A stretch of 64,000 bases of DNA from IMG/VR virus record IMGVR_UViG_3300017987_000056, positions 62,001 to 126,000 of that record. One strand, written 5' to 3'. Within the stretch, counting starts at the first letter, position 1; each line of letters starts with the position of its first letter. The notes beneath the pieces are model-generated. The model saw only the letters and a list, made by a program, of their open reading frames with translations. It had not been told where the DNA came from and did no database searches. This DNA is from a virus. The position numbers and the translations under genes are program-made. Positions 1 through 8,451 of the stretch are shown here, piece by piece.

Positions 1-2
1 AG

Positions 3-887
3 ACCACGGCTCGGATCCTGGAAAGTGGTGAACTTATCGCCGAGACCTATCGGCTTGTGAAAATCCCCTCCCTGCGGGAGGCGATTTATTACCTTTCCCC
101 TGCCGAGATGCTCATTTTCAAGGAAGAGGTCGAGAAGCCGCTCGCTCGGGAAGATTTCCGGGTGCGGATGATGTACGAGCGGTTCGGCAAATCCTACGCT
201 GAGCAAGAGAGGCTGCTCCCTACGTCCTCCGCCGACCTGAAGGGTATGGTGAACTACATGGAGAACTGCGCGCCGTCTGAGAGGCCCTCCTGGGGCTCTC
301 TGCTGGAAGTCGATAATGCAATGCTGGAGTGTGCCCAATGCGAGCTGAGGTCGCATTGTGCCGAATTCGGCCCCACGCTTCCCTCGGGGCACGAAAACTG
401 CGAGATCATGATCGTCGGTCGGAACCCGGGTGAGCAGGAGTTGATAAATCGGAAACCGTTTTTTCCGGGGGCTCCTGCGGGGAGTCGTCTCGAAAAGTTC
501 TTGGCGAACGTCGGGCTCATTCGCGACGAGTGCTGGGTCACGAACACTTGCAAATGCTACTCACAGGACAACCGACCGCCGACTTTCGGAGAGATCAAGG
601 CGTGCTCCAGGTACTTACGAGCCGAAATCGATCTTTTGCGCCCCAAGTTTATTATTGCGTTCGGGAACGAGGCTATGATGCAGCTTACGCCGTATCGAAG
701 CCGTGTGCGCAAGCACTGCGGGGAAATACTGGAGAGCCCGACTGGTATGATCGGGCAAATCGAGGCGAAAGTGGCGGTTTGCGTTCATCCGTCTTCAACG
801 TTTCGCAATCAGCAGGACGAGAAGAATATGCAGTATGCCGAAAAAATGGTGAAAAACCTCTTGGACAAGGTGACGGAAGATGCCTAA
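3..887 (+). CDS. Uracil-DNA glycosylase, family 4-like (5' end outside window)
   Basis: Base-excision enzyme that removes uracil from DNA. Counting from the GTG at 57, Cys92, Cys95 and Cys101 (CAQCELRSHC) and Cys183 (KACSRYL) fit the 4Fe-4S ligands of family 4/5 enzymes. GRNPGEQE (121-128) followed by PFFPGAPAGSRLEKFL is the water-activating and Phe-stacking region, and VHPSS (243-247) is the minor-groove motif. The frame stays open to the left edge and the GTG at 57 has no ribosome binding site, so the real start is probably upstream. About 90 N-terminal residues precede the catalytic domain, more than in cellular members. The next gene overlaps its end by 8 bp. The family is clear; the exact substrate range is inferred. 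Confidence 0.85.
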   Translation, partial: TTARILESGELIAETYRLVKIPSLREAIYYLSPAEMLIFKEEVEKPLAREDFRVRMMYERFGKSYAEQERLLPTSSADLKGMVNYMENCAPSERPSWGSLLEVDNAMLECAQCELRSHCAEFGPTLPSGHENCEIMIVGRNPGEQELINRKPFFPGAPAGSRLEKFLANVGLIRDECWVTNTCKCYSQDNRPPTFGEIKACSRYLRAEIDLLRPKFIIAFGNEAMMQLTPYRSRVRKHCGEILESPTGMIGQIEAKVAVCVHPSSTFRNQQDEKNMQYAEKMVKNLLDKVTEDA

Positions 888-1842
888 AAACGTTTTGAAA
901 ATCGACAGAAACTCTCCGGGGAATGAAAAGGGACATTATTCCGGGATCTATCAGCCTATCGACTTCATCGAGTTGTGGGGTCTGGGATTTGCGGAGGGGT
1001 CTATCGTTAAGTATCTCTGTCGCCATCGGAAGAAGGGGGGTCGCGAGGATGTAGCCAAGGCCAAGTGGTACTTGGGGGTTCTGGAAGCTCGAATGCGAGC
1101 CGGTCACTGGACACCGTCGCTCCCGGAGGGTTCTCTTGACGTGATGGCGTTTCTCGAATCACAGGATCTTGAAATCCAAGAGCGTAACGCCATCTTCAAT
1201 TTGATCGAGTTTTTGAGGGGTGGTTCGAACGGTGATATCGCTCCTCTGCAAATCGTTAAAAAAGAGATCGATAAAATTCTGGAGTGGTACGATTGGTCCA
1301 AGATTGATCGGCAGATTGACTCTCATTTTGCAGGGAAGGGGGGCGATCTTATTGAGCCTGAGAGGTTCGATCCTCCTAAGTTCCTGCTCGAAGATAGGAT
1401 TTATTACAGGAAACCTTCTCCGAGGAGTTGCCCCCCTCCCCGATGGTTTTCTTTGGACGCTGAGCGCCCTAGTCGCACCGTGAAGTTCAAGCTCGGGGAT
1501 ACGGAAGGCTACTTTACGGTGAGTTGCTTCTCGGACGGAACGCCTGGAGAGGTGTTTATCGACGTAGGCAAAGAGGGTTCGACCGTGGCGGGCTTGGCCG
1601 ATTGCTGGGCCATCGCGGTTTCGATGCTACTCCGCTACGGAGTGGAACCGGCGCACATCTACGAAAAGTTCTCGTATCAAGATTTCGATCCAGCCGGATT
1701 TTCGGGAAACCAGGTGGTTCCTATGGCCAAGTCCATCGTGGACCTCGTGGTTCGCTGGATGAAGGCGAGCCTGCCCCCGACTGCGGAGCCTGGGAAGGTC
1801 TTTGACGACTACTCTCACGCCATCGAAACGGCGTCTGAATGA
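880..1842 (+). CDS. DUF3310 - TSCPD domain fusion protein
   Basis: The N-terminal part (about residues 19-75) matches DUF3310, a phage family sometimes annotated as nucleotide kinase-like: HYSGIYQPIDFIELW, then IVKYLCRHRKKGGREDVAKA. The C-terminal part (about 205-305) resembles the TSCPD domain at the end of B12-dependent ribonucleotide reductases: EVFIDVGKEGSTVAGLADCW, then LLRYGVEP. The middle has no recognisable domain. No reductase catalytic domain is present, so a reductase-linked or regulatory role is only inferred. The ATG at 880 overlaps the glycosylase gene by 8 bp, implying coupled translation. Placement with the glycosylase suggests nucleotide or DNA-precursor metabolism. Confidence 0.75.
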   Translation: MPKNVLKIDRNSPGNEKGHYSGIYQPIDFIELWGLGFAEGSIVKYLCRHRKKGGREDVAKAKWYLGVLEARMRAGHWTPSLPEGSLDVMAFLESQDLEIQERNAIFNLIEFLRGGSNGDIAPLQIVKKEIDKILEWYDWSKIDRQIDSHFAGKGGDLIEPERFDPPKFLLEDRIYYRKPSPRSCPPPRWFSLDAERPSRTVKFKLGDTEGYFTVSCFSDGTPGEVFIDVGKEGSTVAGLADCWAIAVSMLLRYGVEPAHIYEKFSYQDFDPAGFSGNQVVPMAKSIVDLVVRWMKASLPPTAEPGKVFDDYSHAIETASE

Positions 1843-2264
1843 AAGTTATCATCCAGATCGGATACATCAAGACTTTTGGTCGCAGACGCGAAGGTCAGAG
1901 CGTCCGTGCCTGGGTGAATGATATCGAATGTTCTTGGAACGATGGAAATGGCAAGTACCTGACTTCTCGGGCTGAAGCCACGAAGGGTTTTTTGTGGTAT
2001 CTGTGGTCCGGGGAACTGGCTGATCAAGACACTATCCGGTTTTCGGCCAAGACGATGCTTCTTGGGGTCGGTCCGGACGAATCCCGCACGTTCGAGGCTC
2101 TTTACTACGTCGACTCTTCGGCATCCGTCCAGACCATCAAGGTCTCGGGAGTTGGTCAACGGGGTTACCCCCTACTCAAGGGTCGCGTGGTCGAGCTAGG
2201 GAGCGTCTCCGAGAAGGACAAGCGCGAGTCCGAGATAGAAGAATTTCTGAGGGACGGGTTTTGA
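1839..2264 (+). CDS. Hypothetical protein, 141 aa
   Basis: The gene is not recognised. It starts with an ATG that overlaps the preceding stop (ATGA) and ends in a TTGA overlap with the SNF2 helicase gene, so it is translationally coupled on both sides. The product is soluble, with no membrane segment and no cysteine cluster. It has a basic N-terminal patch (KTFGRRREGQS), a beta-rich middle and a charged helical tail (SEKDKRESEIEEFL). It may be an accessory of the adjacent helicase, but only its position suggests this. Confidence 0.7.
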   Translation: MKVIIQIGYIKTFGRRREGQSVRAWVNDIECSWNDGNGKYLTSRAEATKGFLWYLWSGELADQDTIRFSAKTMLLGVGPDESRTFEALYYVDSSASVQTIKVSGVGQRGYPLLKGRVVELGSVSEKDKRESEIEEFLRDGF

Positions 2265-4069
2265 TAGACGTTTCCGTAGAGAGTCACCGGATTCACGTCG
2301 AGCTGGATCCGAACTACCCCTACTATCAACGGGCGTACATTCTCGTGCGCTCGTTGCTCTCTTCCTACGAAGTTGACCACAATAAGTGGGCGGTCAGCTA
2401 TCAGGATTTCCTGACTCTCCACCATCACCTCGACATGCTCGGGCTCGTCGAAGGTCGCACGATGACCGAAGATGCGTACCAGTGGATCGAGTATCTGAAC
2501 TCATGTCGGCGGATAAACGAATCTCTGAAGAGCGGTGCCGAAAATCAGCGTATCAAGCAAGATCTCGAAGGGAAGCTCAAAAGTGAGCTGTACGAGGACC
2601 AGGTTACCGCTGTCGCCCTCGGGGTTCGAAATCGCAGGTGGGGTATCTTTGATGAGATGGGTTGTGGAAAATCAGCCCAGGCGTTGGCAACAGTGGTTGC
2701 CCTCGGAAACCTCGTCGGAAAAACTCTGATAATTTGTCCGCGAACGGTTCATATCGATTTCAGCAAGGAGATTCGAAAACACACATACTTGAAGGCTGAG
2801 GTCATTCCCGCTGGTCGAAAACGAGCGCTGGAATGGCTCCAGTTGAAAAAGAACTCCGACTTCGACGTTCTCCTCGTGCATCCGGAAAATCTGGTAGGAG
2901 GGAAGGGCAAGAAGAACGTCTTTGGAGATCTCACTCGACTGCTTCGTTCGATGACCTGGGACATGGTTATTGTCGATGAATTCCACATGTATAAAAACGT
3001 AGAAGCGAAGCGTACCCAGTGCGTTCTTTCTCTTCTTCAGGATTCAAAGGACCGTGCCAACAAGCGTCCCCGTGCTCTGCTGCTCACTGGAACGCCGGTT
3101 CCCGAGAGCCCGATGAATTCTTACGTGGCACTTCGGATCCTCAGCCAGGATGTGATCCCGCATATCTCCAGGTTCGAGAATCACTTTGTCGTTCGACAGC
3201 AGATTCAGTACGGAAAGAAAGGCAAGTTCGACAAAATCACTGGCTATCAGAACCTGGACGAGCTGAAGCGGCTCATCGAGGTGGTCTCGATCCGCAGAAC
3301 CAAGGACGAGATGCGCGGATTCCCGGAAAAGGTGTTCATGGTTCGCAACGTTCATCTTTCGGGTAAGCAGTTAGCGCTTTATCGAGTGATCTGCGGAGAT
3401 ATTCTTGCGCAGCTTCCGGAGGATTCGAGAATCAACATCGACAAGTTCCTGTCCTCGGCGACTCAGACCCTCAGATTGCGCCAACTGCTCAATCACCCCG
3501 CTCTTCTCGACGAAAGCGGGGATTCGGCGAAGTACGTCGTGCTGGACAATATCTTGGAGGAGCTGCTCGCCGATCCGGAGCAAAAGGTAGTCGTCTGGAC
3601 TGAATTTCGCAAGGCCGTTGAGCTGCTCCAGGAACGCTACGACAAGCTCTATGGAGCGGTGAAGGTCTACGGAGGCGTCTCCAACGAATCGTTAGAGGAG
3701 ATTTCTTGGAAATTCGTGAATGAGGATCATCCTCGAATCGTAGTGGCCACTCCGGCAAAAGCAGGCTCAGGTGTAGACTGGCTTGCCCGCGCCCGTACTG
3801 GTATCTATATCGAGAGGCCGTACTCGTTCACGCTGTACACGCAGAGCCTGGACCGGCTCCATCGCCGCGTCGTGGAGAATCCGACCTCGCGGATCGAGCG
3901 GATCCGGGCGAAGCCTGCAACTTTGATGTTCCTGGACGTGCCGAACTCCGTGGACGAGCTGGCGAGAGATTCCATCCAGGCCAAGCAGAATATGTCAGAT
4001 GCGTTGACGACGAAAAACGAAAAACTGGTAGAAATGGGAAGAGAAGAGCTGCTCAAGTATCTGAGGTAA
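2261..4069 (+). CDS. SNF2-family DEAD/H-box ATPase/helicase
   Basis: A superfamily 2 ATPase that probably remodels or unwinds DNA during replication or recombination. Visible motifs are Walker A DEMGCGKS (131-138), motif II IVDEFH (about 236-241), motif III LLLTGTPVPESP (about 272-283) and the C-terminal helicase motifs VVWTEF, ATPAKAGSGVDWL and QSLDRLHR. At 602 aa the length suits a compact SNF2 protein. About 105 N-terminal residues of unknown fold precede the motor. The TTG start overlaps the previous stop (TTGA). It opens a run of replication genes and lacks the HARP-like repeats of the second SNF2 protein at 43.4 kb. Confidence 0.85.
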   Translation: MIDVSVESHRIHVELDPNYPYYQRAYILVRSLLSSYEVDHNKWAVSYQDFLTLHHHLDMLGLVEGRTMTEDAYQWIEYLNSCRRINESLKSGAENQRIKQDLEGKLKSELYEDQVTAVALGVRNRRWGIFDEMGCGKSAQALATVVALGNLVGKTLIICPRTVHIDFSKEIRKHTYLKAEVIPAGRKRALEWLQLKKNSDFDVLLVHPENLVGGKGKKNVFGDLTRLLRSMTWDMVIVDEFHMYKNVEAKRTQCVLSLLQDSKDRANKRPRALLLTGTPVPESPMNSYVALRILSQDVIPHISRFENHFVVRQQIQYGKKGKFDKITGYQNLDELKRLIEVVSIRRTKDEMRGFPEKVFMVRNVHLSGKQLALYRVICGDILAQLPEDSRINIDKFLSSATQTLRLRQLLNHPALLDESGDSAKYVVLDNILEELLADPEQKVVVWTEFRKAVELLQERYDKLYGAVKVYGGVSNESLEEISWKFVNEDHPRIVVATPAKAGSGVDWLARARTGIYIERPYSFTLYTQSLDRLHRRVVENPTSRIERIRAKPATLMFLDVPNSVDELARDSIQAKQNMSDALTTKNEKLVEMGREELLKYLR

Positions 4070-4070
4070 C

Positions 4071-5240
4071 GTGGACAAACAAACTCTGAATGCGATGGTG
4101 CGCTCCGACCGCACCGGAAGGCCCCTCGTCACAGCTTCTGAGTTGGGATTGTCGCCGATATACATTGAGCGCAATTTTCACATTGGGGACTGTTTCGAGG
4201 GCTTCCTGGAGATGTCTCGGAAGTTCTGGACCTACCGGGGGTACACCGGGCTCGGGCATCCGTGGCACGACGGGGACAACCCTAGAAGGACGTTCAACTA
4301 CTTTAAGAAGAGCTTGACCAACTGGTTGAACTTTTCGGAGATGACGGACGTTCACTGGAAGACCCTGTTGGTACTGTCCCTATGTATGTTGGATTATCAG
4401 TACTACGACCGTCCGTCGCTCCTGACCGGAAATGCCGCGTTCCGAAATCGTTTTAAAAATCTTCGTCAGTACGCCGGTTCCCGGCAGCGAATGGACGACA
4501 TCGCATTTTTCATGATGGAGTTTATTCAGCTTCAGATCGAATACATGGGTCGCGTCAGGTTGCCGGTTGTCAGTGATTTTTTGACTAACGACCCAACCCA
4601 CTACCATTCGTGGTCGACCAAGGTGAAGAAGAAGAAAGCCCCCAAGAAGGTGTTGGGGATCTATCGGTCTGTTTGTGACCGGATTGGGCAGTTCGAACAG
4701 CTCGGGGTCGACTACGCCGATTGGATGCGGGCGAAAGTCGACAACTTACGTCAGAAAGTGGGTGCGGACGAGTTCACCTTACCTTTTATTCTCAACGTCA
4801 ATTCTCTCGACCCTGATTTGGAGAAGCTACGTACCCAGATTGCGGATCCGTGGAGAGAGATTAAGAAATTCTTGGAATTGCCGGATCATTGTTCGATGCC
4901 GGATGGCAGTATTCCGAAGGGGTGGTTTCCTGCAACGGAAGATCAGGAGAATCGTCGGAAAATCGTATCGATCACGAAAGACGGTTACTACTATTATGCT
5001 GATGGCACTCAATGGCGGGGAAAACGCCACTATGCCACGAACAAGTACCTGGTCATAAAATGTACTCCAGAGAACTTTCACTGTTTTCGAAGTAGCTGGT
5101 ACGACAATCGACTTCTCACGGGAAAACCGACGTGGGAAGAGTACAACACTTGGGCTGCGTATCCTGGTATTTGGGACGAAGCAGGTCGCAACGTCTCCAC
5201 TTATCGCGGAATCAAAGATCTAAAATGGAGGAGACCGTGA
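4071..5240 (+). CDS. Hypothetical protein, 389 aa
   Basis: The gene is not recognised. It starts with a GTG one base after the helicase stop and its end overlaps the loader start by 4 bp (GTGA). The product is rich in aromatic residues (Trp, Tyr, Phe), especially in the N-terminal 150 residues, and has a lysine cluster KVKKKKAPKK near residue 190. A C-terminal segment holds GYYYYADGTQWRGKRHYATN. No P-loop, zinc cluster or signal peptide is seen. Its position between an SNF2 helicase and a helicase loader suggests a replication accessory role, which is inference from context only. Confidence 0.7.
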   Translation: MDKQTLNAMVRSDRTGRPLVTASELGLSPIYIERNFHIGDCFEGFLEMSRKFWTYRGYTGLGHPWHDGDNPRRTFNYFKKSLTNWLNFSEMTDVHWKTLLVLSLCMLDYQYYDRPSLLTGNAAFRNRFKNLRQYAGSRQRMDDIAFFMMEFIQLQIEYMGRVRLPVVSDFLTNDPTHYHSWSTKVKKKKAPKKVLGIYRSVCDRIGQFEQLGVDYADWMRAKVDNLRQKVGADEFTLPFILNVNSLDPDLEKLRTQIADPWREIKKFLELPDHCSMPDGSIPKGWFPATEDQENRRKIVSITKDGYYYYADGTQWRGKRHYATNKYLVIKCTPENFHCFRSSWYDNRLLTGKPTWEEYNTWAAYPGIWDEAGRNVSTYRGIKDLKWRRP

Positions 5241-5974
5241 GTACGCTGCGAGACCGAATTATCGGACGTTGCAGGACGTGTGACGGCAGCGGTATGTACG
5301 GAGACTCTCTCTGCGCCTGTTCGATCAAGTTTCGGGTGTTTAATCGATTGGTCGGAGGTGACTTCCGAGAGGAGCTTCTCGATCTTGTCAGCTCCTATTC
5401 CTACGAAGTTCCGCTTATCGAGGACGGAGAGGGATCCTTGGGGTATTTCATAGAGAATCCGTTTACGGTTTTGGAAAAGGGCCTGAGCTTATTCATTTTT
5501 TCTCGGGAGAACGGTCGGGGGAAAACTACCTTGGCGCACTATTTGGCGTATTCTCTGGCATGGCCGTGCTCGCACACGGAAAACTACAAACGCGACCGAA
5601 CCTATGGTTTTTCTGACGTTCACAAGCTGTTCGAGGACGACAACTCTTTTCGGGAGACCTCGGAAATCTGGAAGTCGACCTTTTACGTGTTGGATGATCT
5701 GGGAAACGAGGAGAGAAGCTCGGACTGGAAGAAGCAGTCGTACACGTCCACGCTCCACAAGCTGTTGCACTACCGACGAGGCAACCGGTTGCCGACTATC
5801 ATTACTTCGAACTACGATCCACGTACTTTGTCCTCTTTCTACAACGGATATCTCGATTCAGTGTTGGAAATTCGCCCGGACGGTCGGATCCACGGTGAGT
5901 TTTTCCGACAAGTCGAGGTGGGCGGCGCGGAAGACTTTCGGCTCGCCAACGCGGAGAAGAATTGGCCTGCATAG
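5237..5974 (+). CDS. DnaC/IstB-like AAA+ helicase loader
   Basis: A likely loader for the DnaB-like helicase encoded next door. A small zinc-binding-like N-terminus (GRCRTCDGSG, then LCACS) precedes an AAA+ domain. The P-loop region is FSRENGRGKTTLAHYLAYSL, Walker B is FYVLDDLGNEE, and sensor I is PTIITSNYDPRTLSSFYNGY; SVLEIRPDGRIHGEFF follows. The GTG at 5237 is preferred because GGAGGA lies just upstream and it overlaps the previous stop; the frame is open further upstream. At 245 aa it has the usual DnaC/IstB length. The stop is immediately followed by the helicase ATG. Confidence 0.8.
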   Translation: MSTLRDRIIGRCRTCDGSGMYGDSLCACSIKFRVFNRLVGGDFREELLDLVSSYSYEVPLIEDGEGSLGYFIENPFTVLEKGLSLFIFSRENGRGKTTLAHYLAYSLAWPCSHTENYKRDRTYGFSDVHKLFEDDNSFRETSEIWKSTFYVLDDLGNEERSSDWKKQSYTSTLHKLLHYRRGNRLPTIITSNYDPRTLSSFYNGYLDSVLEIRPDGRIHGEFFRQVEVGGAEDFRLANAEKNWPA

Positions 5975-7312
5975 ATGGAAATTGACGTAAAAGTCGAGGC
6001 TGAGTTCCTCTCCGCGATTCTCCAAAAGTCCGAGGCCGTGGATTCGGAGCTGCTCTCGTATATTGAGCCCGAGTACTTCCAGATCGACTCCTATCAGTGG
6101 TTTGCCCGAGTTCTCAAGAACAGAGACTGGGAGCCCATCGCCTTCGATTTTCTGGATCAGCAGTTGCTCACAATTGAAGACGAGGAGAAGCGCAGCAAGT
6201 ACCGAAATCAGCTTTATGCGCTGTACGTTCGTCAACTGACGTTCGAGGCAGACGCTGCCGACAAGTTCAAAGCTTATGTTGCATTTTGCACGGTGAATTC
6301 CAAAGTGCGGGATGCTTTTCAAGGTTTTCAACGCACTGACCGCATCGATTTCTTGATCAATGATGTGGCCGAAGGCATCGACATTGCTCGAAGCGTCATC
6401 ACTGAAGGAAAATTGCCGGTAGTTGACTACGTCGAAAGCTATCAGGATCGGCAGCATCAACGAAAGATGGTTCGGGATAATCCGAATCTGAATCCACGGA
6501 TCCTGACCGGCATTGTTGGACTAGACCAGCAATTCCGCTTGAAAGCCCCGATGATCATTGACTTCATCGCCCCGTTTAAACGGTACAAGAGCATCGTGCT
6601 CAATGCGCTCGGGTACTCGTTTCTTCTTCAGGGTTGGAACGCGATTCACGTTACCTACGAGAATTCCCTCGAACTCACGATGGACCGGTATGATTCAATG
6701 TTCAGTGAGTTGAACTACGACCGCATCTCGAACTTGTTGATTACTCAAGAAGAAAAAGATGCAATGGACGCGACCTTCGAGTGGATGCGTAGCTGGAAAA
6801 ACCGACTGTACGTTATCAAGGCGACCCCACAGGAAACAACAGTGCCGCAGATAAACGATGAAATCAAACGTATCCAAGACAAAACCGGAGAAACACATGA
6901 CGTAGAAGTGTGGGATTATCTGAATATCATCGCTCCTTCCAAAGATTTTAGGGAAGAACGACATCAACAGAAGCAGATTGTTTGGGATTTGAAGAATCAC
7001 GCCGAAGAACATGGGGTGGCTATCTTCGAGGCATCCCAATCGAATCTTGAAGGGGCAAAATCCGAGCGTCTCGACATCGGCCATCGTGGGTTAAGTACCG
7101 ATATTTCTCGTGGAATCGATATTTCCATTGCAATTGATCAAACCAAAGCGGAACGAGCTGAAGGGATTATAGTTCTGAGTCCGTTGTTTTTTCGAGCCGG
7201 TCCGATTACTATTCCGGAGATCGTCTTAGATACTGATCTTCCACGTATGGTAATTACACGACAATTACATAGGCTTTGGCAGGTGGCTGCAAGTAATAAT
7301 CCTTATATTTAG
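5975..7312 (+). CDS. DnaB-like replicative DNA helicase, degenerate Walker A
   Basis: A 5'-3' replicative helicase candidate. An N-terminal all-alpha DnaB-type domain (about 1-110: VEAEFLSAIL, YFQIDSYQWF) is followed by a RecA-like motor (about 175-445). The Walker A position reads APFKRYKS (199-206): the Lys-Ser pair is kept but both canonical glycines are missing. Later motor segments are recognisable: HVTYENS after the P-loop, EVWDYLNII at Walker B, and FEASQSNLEGAK. The ATG directly abuts the loader stop. ATPase activity cannot be assumed with this P-loop; the protein could also be a helicase-derived scaffold. Confidence 0.75.
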   Translation: MEIDVKVEAEFLSAILQKSEAVDSELLSYIEPEYFQIDSYQWFARVLKNRDWEPIAFDFLDQQLLTIEDEEKRSKYRNQLYALYVRQLTFEADAADKFKAYVAFCTVNSKVRDAFQGFQRTDRIDFLINDVAEGIDIARSVITEGKLPVVDYVESYQDRQHQRKMVRDNPNLNPRILTGIVGLDQQFRLKAPMIIDFIAPFKRYKSIVLNALGYSFLLQGWNAIHVTYENSLELTMDRYDSMFSELNYDRISNLLITQEEKDAMDATFEWMRSWKNRLYVIKATPQETTVPQINDEIKRIQDKTGETHDVEVWDYLNIIAPSKDFREERHQQKQIVWDLKNHAEEHGVAIFEASQSNLEGAKSERLDIGHRGLSTDISRGIDISIAIDQTKAERAEGIIVLSPLFFRAGPITIPEIVLDTDLPRMVITRQLHRLWQVAASNNPYI

Positions 7313-7363
7313 GGTATTTAGAAAAAAACGCACTACTGAACGGATTTTAGGTGGAAAATAAGG

Positions 7364-7392
7364 TTGACAGGGTTTTTTAGGGCTGCTAAGGT
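7364..7392 (+). promoter_or_regulatory. Sigma70-type promoter upstream of primase
   Basis: A perfect -35 TTGACA (7364-7369) lies 17 bp from TAAGGT (7387-7392), with an extended -10 TGC immediately before it. This is the only sizeable gap (about 128 bp) in the replication block, and the TGCTA core matches the promoter family seen in the right arm. The -10 hexamer is weak. Transcription would enter the primase gene. Confidence 0.5.
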
Positions 7393-7440
7393 CTCTTTCT
7401 GTTCGTAGCGATTGTATGAATTTTTGTATGGGGTTTGGTA

Positions 7441-8451
7441 GTGGATCCACGTTCGTATATACTGGAAAAATTCCCGGACAAGTCTCCGAACTCGTCTGGC
7501 CGCATCCACACGAACTGCCCCTTTCATGATGACCATAGCCCCTCGTTCAGTATTGACGTAAACCGTGGAGTATTCATCTGTGGATCGCCAAAATGCGGGG
7601 TTCGGGGAAATTTTGTTCGGTTCTACAAACTCATGGAGGGTATTGAGACTTGGGCGGAGGTATATAAACGCTTAAAAGTAACGAAAATTGCTAAAGATTT
7701 TGACGATTTATTTGCTACTCCGCGCAAGAGTTCCAAGTCACCCTATCAAATCAGTGATTTCCCCCAACCCCCCGATGTTGAACCTATTGTGGGAGTTCGG
7801 TATCTGGCGGATCGGGGCCTGGGTCAGGAAATTGTCGATGCTTTTGGCCTACTCTACGGTGTGCGGGGTGAGTACTCCGGAATTCACATCGATAATTCAA
7901 TCATAGTCCCTATTTGGGATCTCAACGGGTCGTATATTACATTTCAAACGCGCAACTTGCATCCTAGCGGTCTTCGGTGGAAGTCGCCCGCAGGATCTCC
8001 GTTGCAGAACCTTCTCTACGGGGGCTGGCTCGTGTCGGAGCGTACCGGCCAGCTCTGGATTGTCGAGGGGGCTTCTGACGTGTGGAATTTCCACAAGTAC
8101 GGGATCCAGGCGGTCGGCATCTTCACCAAGGAAGCGAGTGCTGCGCAAATCAATAGGATTCGAGAGCTTTGCCTCGACTTTGGCCTTCAGCCAATCGTGT
8201 GTCTGGATGGGGATGCAGTGTTGAGGGAACCTCCCTTCAGAGATTTTGGGAAAAAAATTTTCGATGAGCTTTGTGCGTTTGGTTTGGAACCTCATTTGGT
8301 CCATTTGTCCGCGCACGAAGACCCCGGCAATTTATCTGCCGACCGAGTTCGGGAAGTTCTAAGTGGAGTACGACGTTCGGAGGGCCAAGGCGATGCAGCT
8401 CAAAGCTCGTATCGAGGGAATGTTGATTTCCCTGGGGAGGACGAAACCTGA
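7441..8451 (+). CDS. DnaG-type DNA primase
   Basis: Synthesises RNA primers at the fork. The N-terminal CHC2-type zinc site has Cys26, His29, Cys47 and Cys52 (NCPFHDDHSPSF, then CGSPKCGVRGNF). A Toprim domain follows, with IVEGASD (207-213) as the catalytic Glu motif and VCLDGDAVL (about 252-260) as the metal-binding Asp motif. At 336 aa it is shorter than bacterial DnaG and lacks a helicase-interaction tail, as in many phage primases. The GTG at 7441 is chosen; a TTG at 7435 in frame is the alternative. Its end overlaps the next gene by about 90 bp. Confidence 0.85.
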   Translation: MDPRSYILEKFPDKSPNSSGRIHTNCPFHDDHSPSFSIDVNRGVFICGSPKCGVRGNFVRFYKLMEGIETWAEVYKRLKVTKIAKDFDDLFATPRKSSKSPYQISDFPQPPDVEPIVGVRYLADRGLGQEIVDAFGLLYGVRGEYSGIHIDNSIIVPIWDLNGSYITFQTRNLHPSGLRWKSPAGSPLQNLLYGGWLVSERTGQLWIVEGASDVWNFHKYGIQAVGIFTKEASAAQINRIRELCLDFGLQPIVCLDGDAVLREPPFRDFGKKIFDELCAFGLEPHLVHLSAHEDPGNLSADRVREVLSGVRRSEGQGDAAQSSYRGNVDFPGEDET

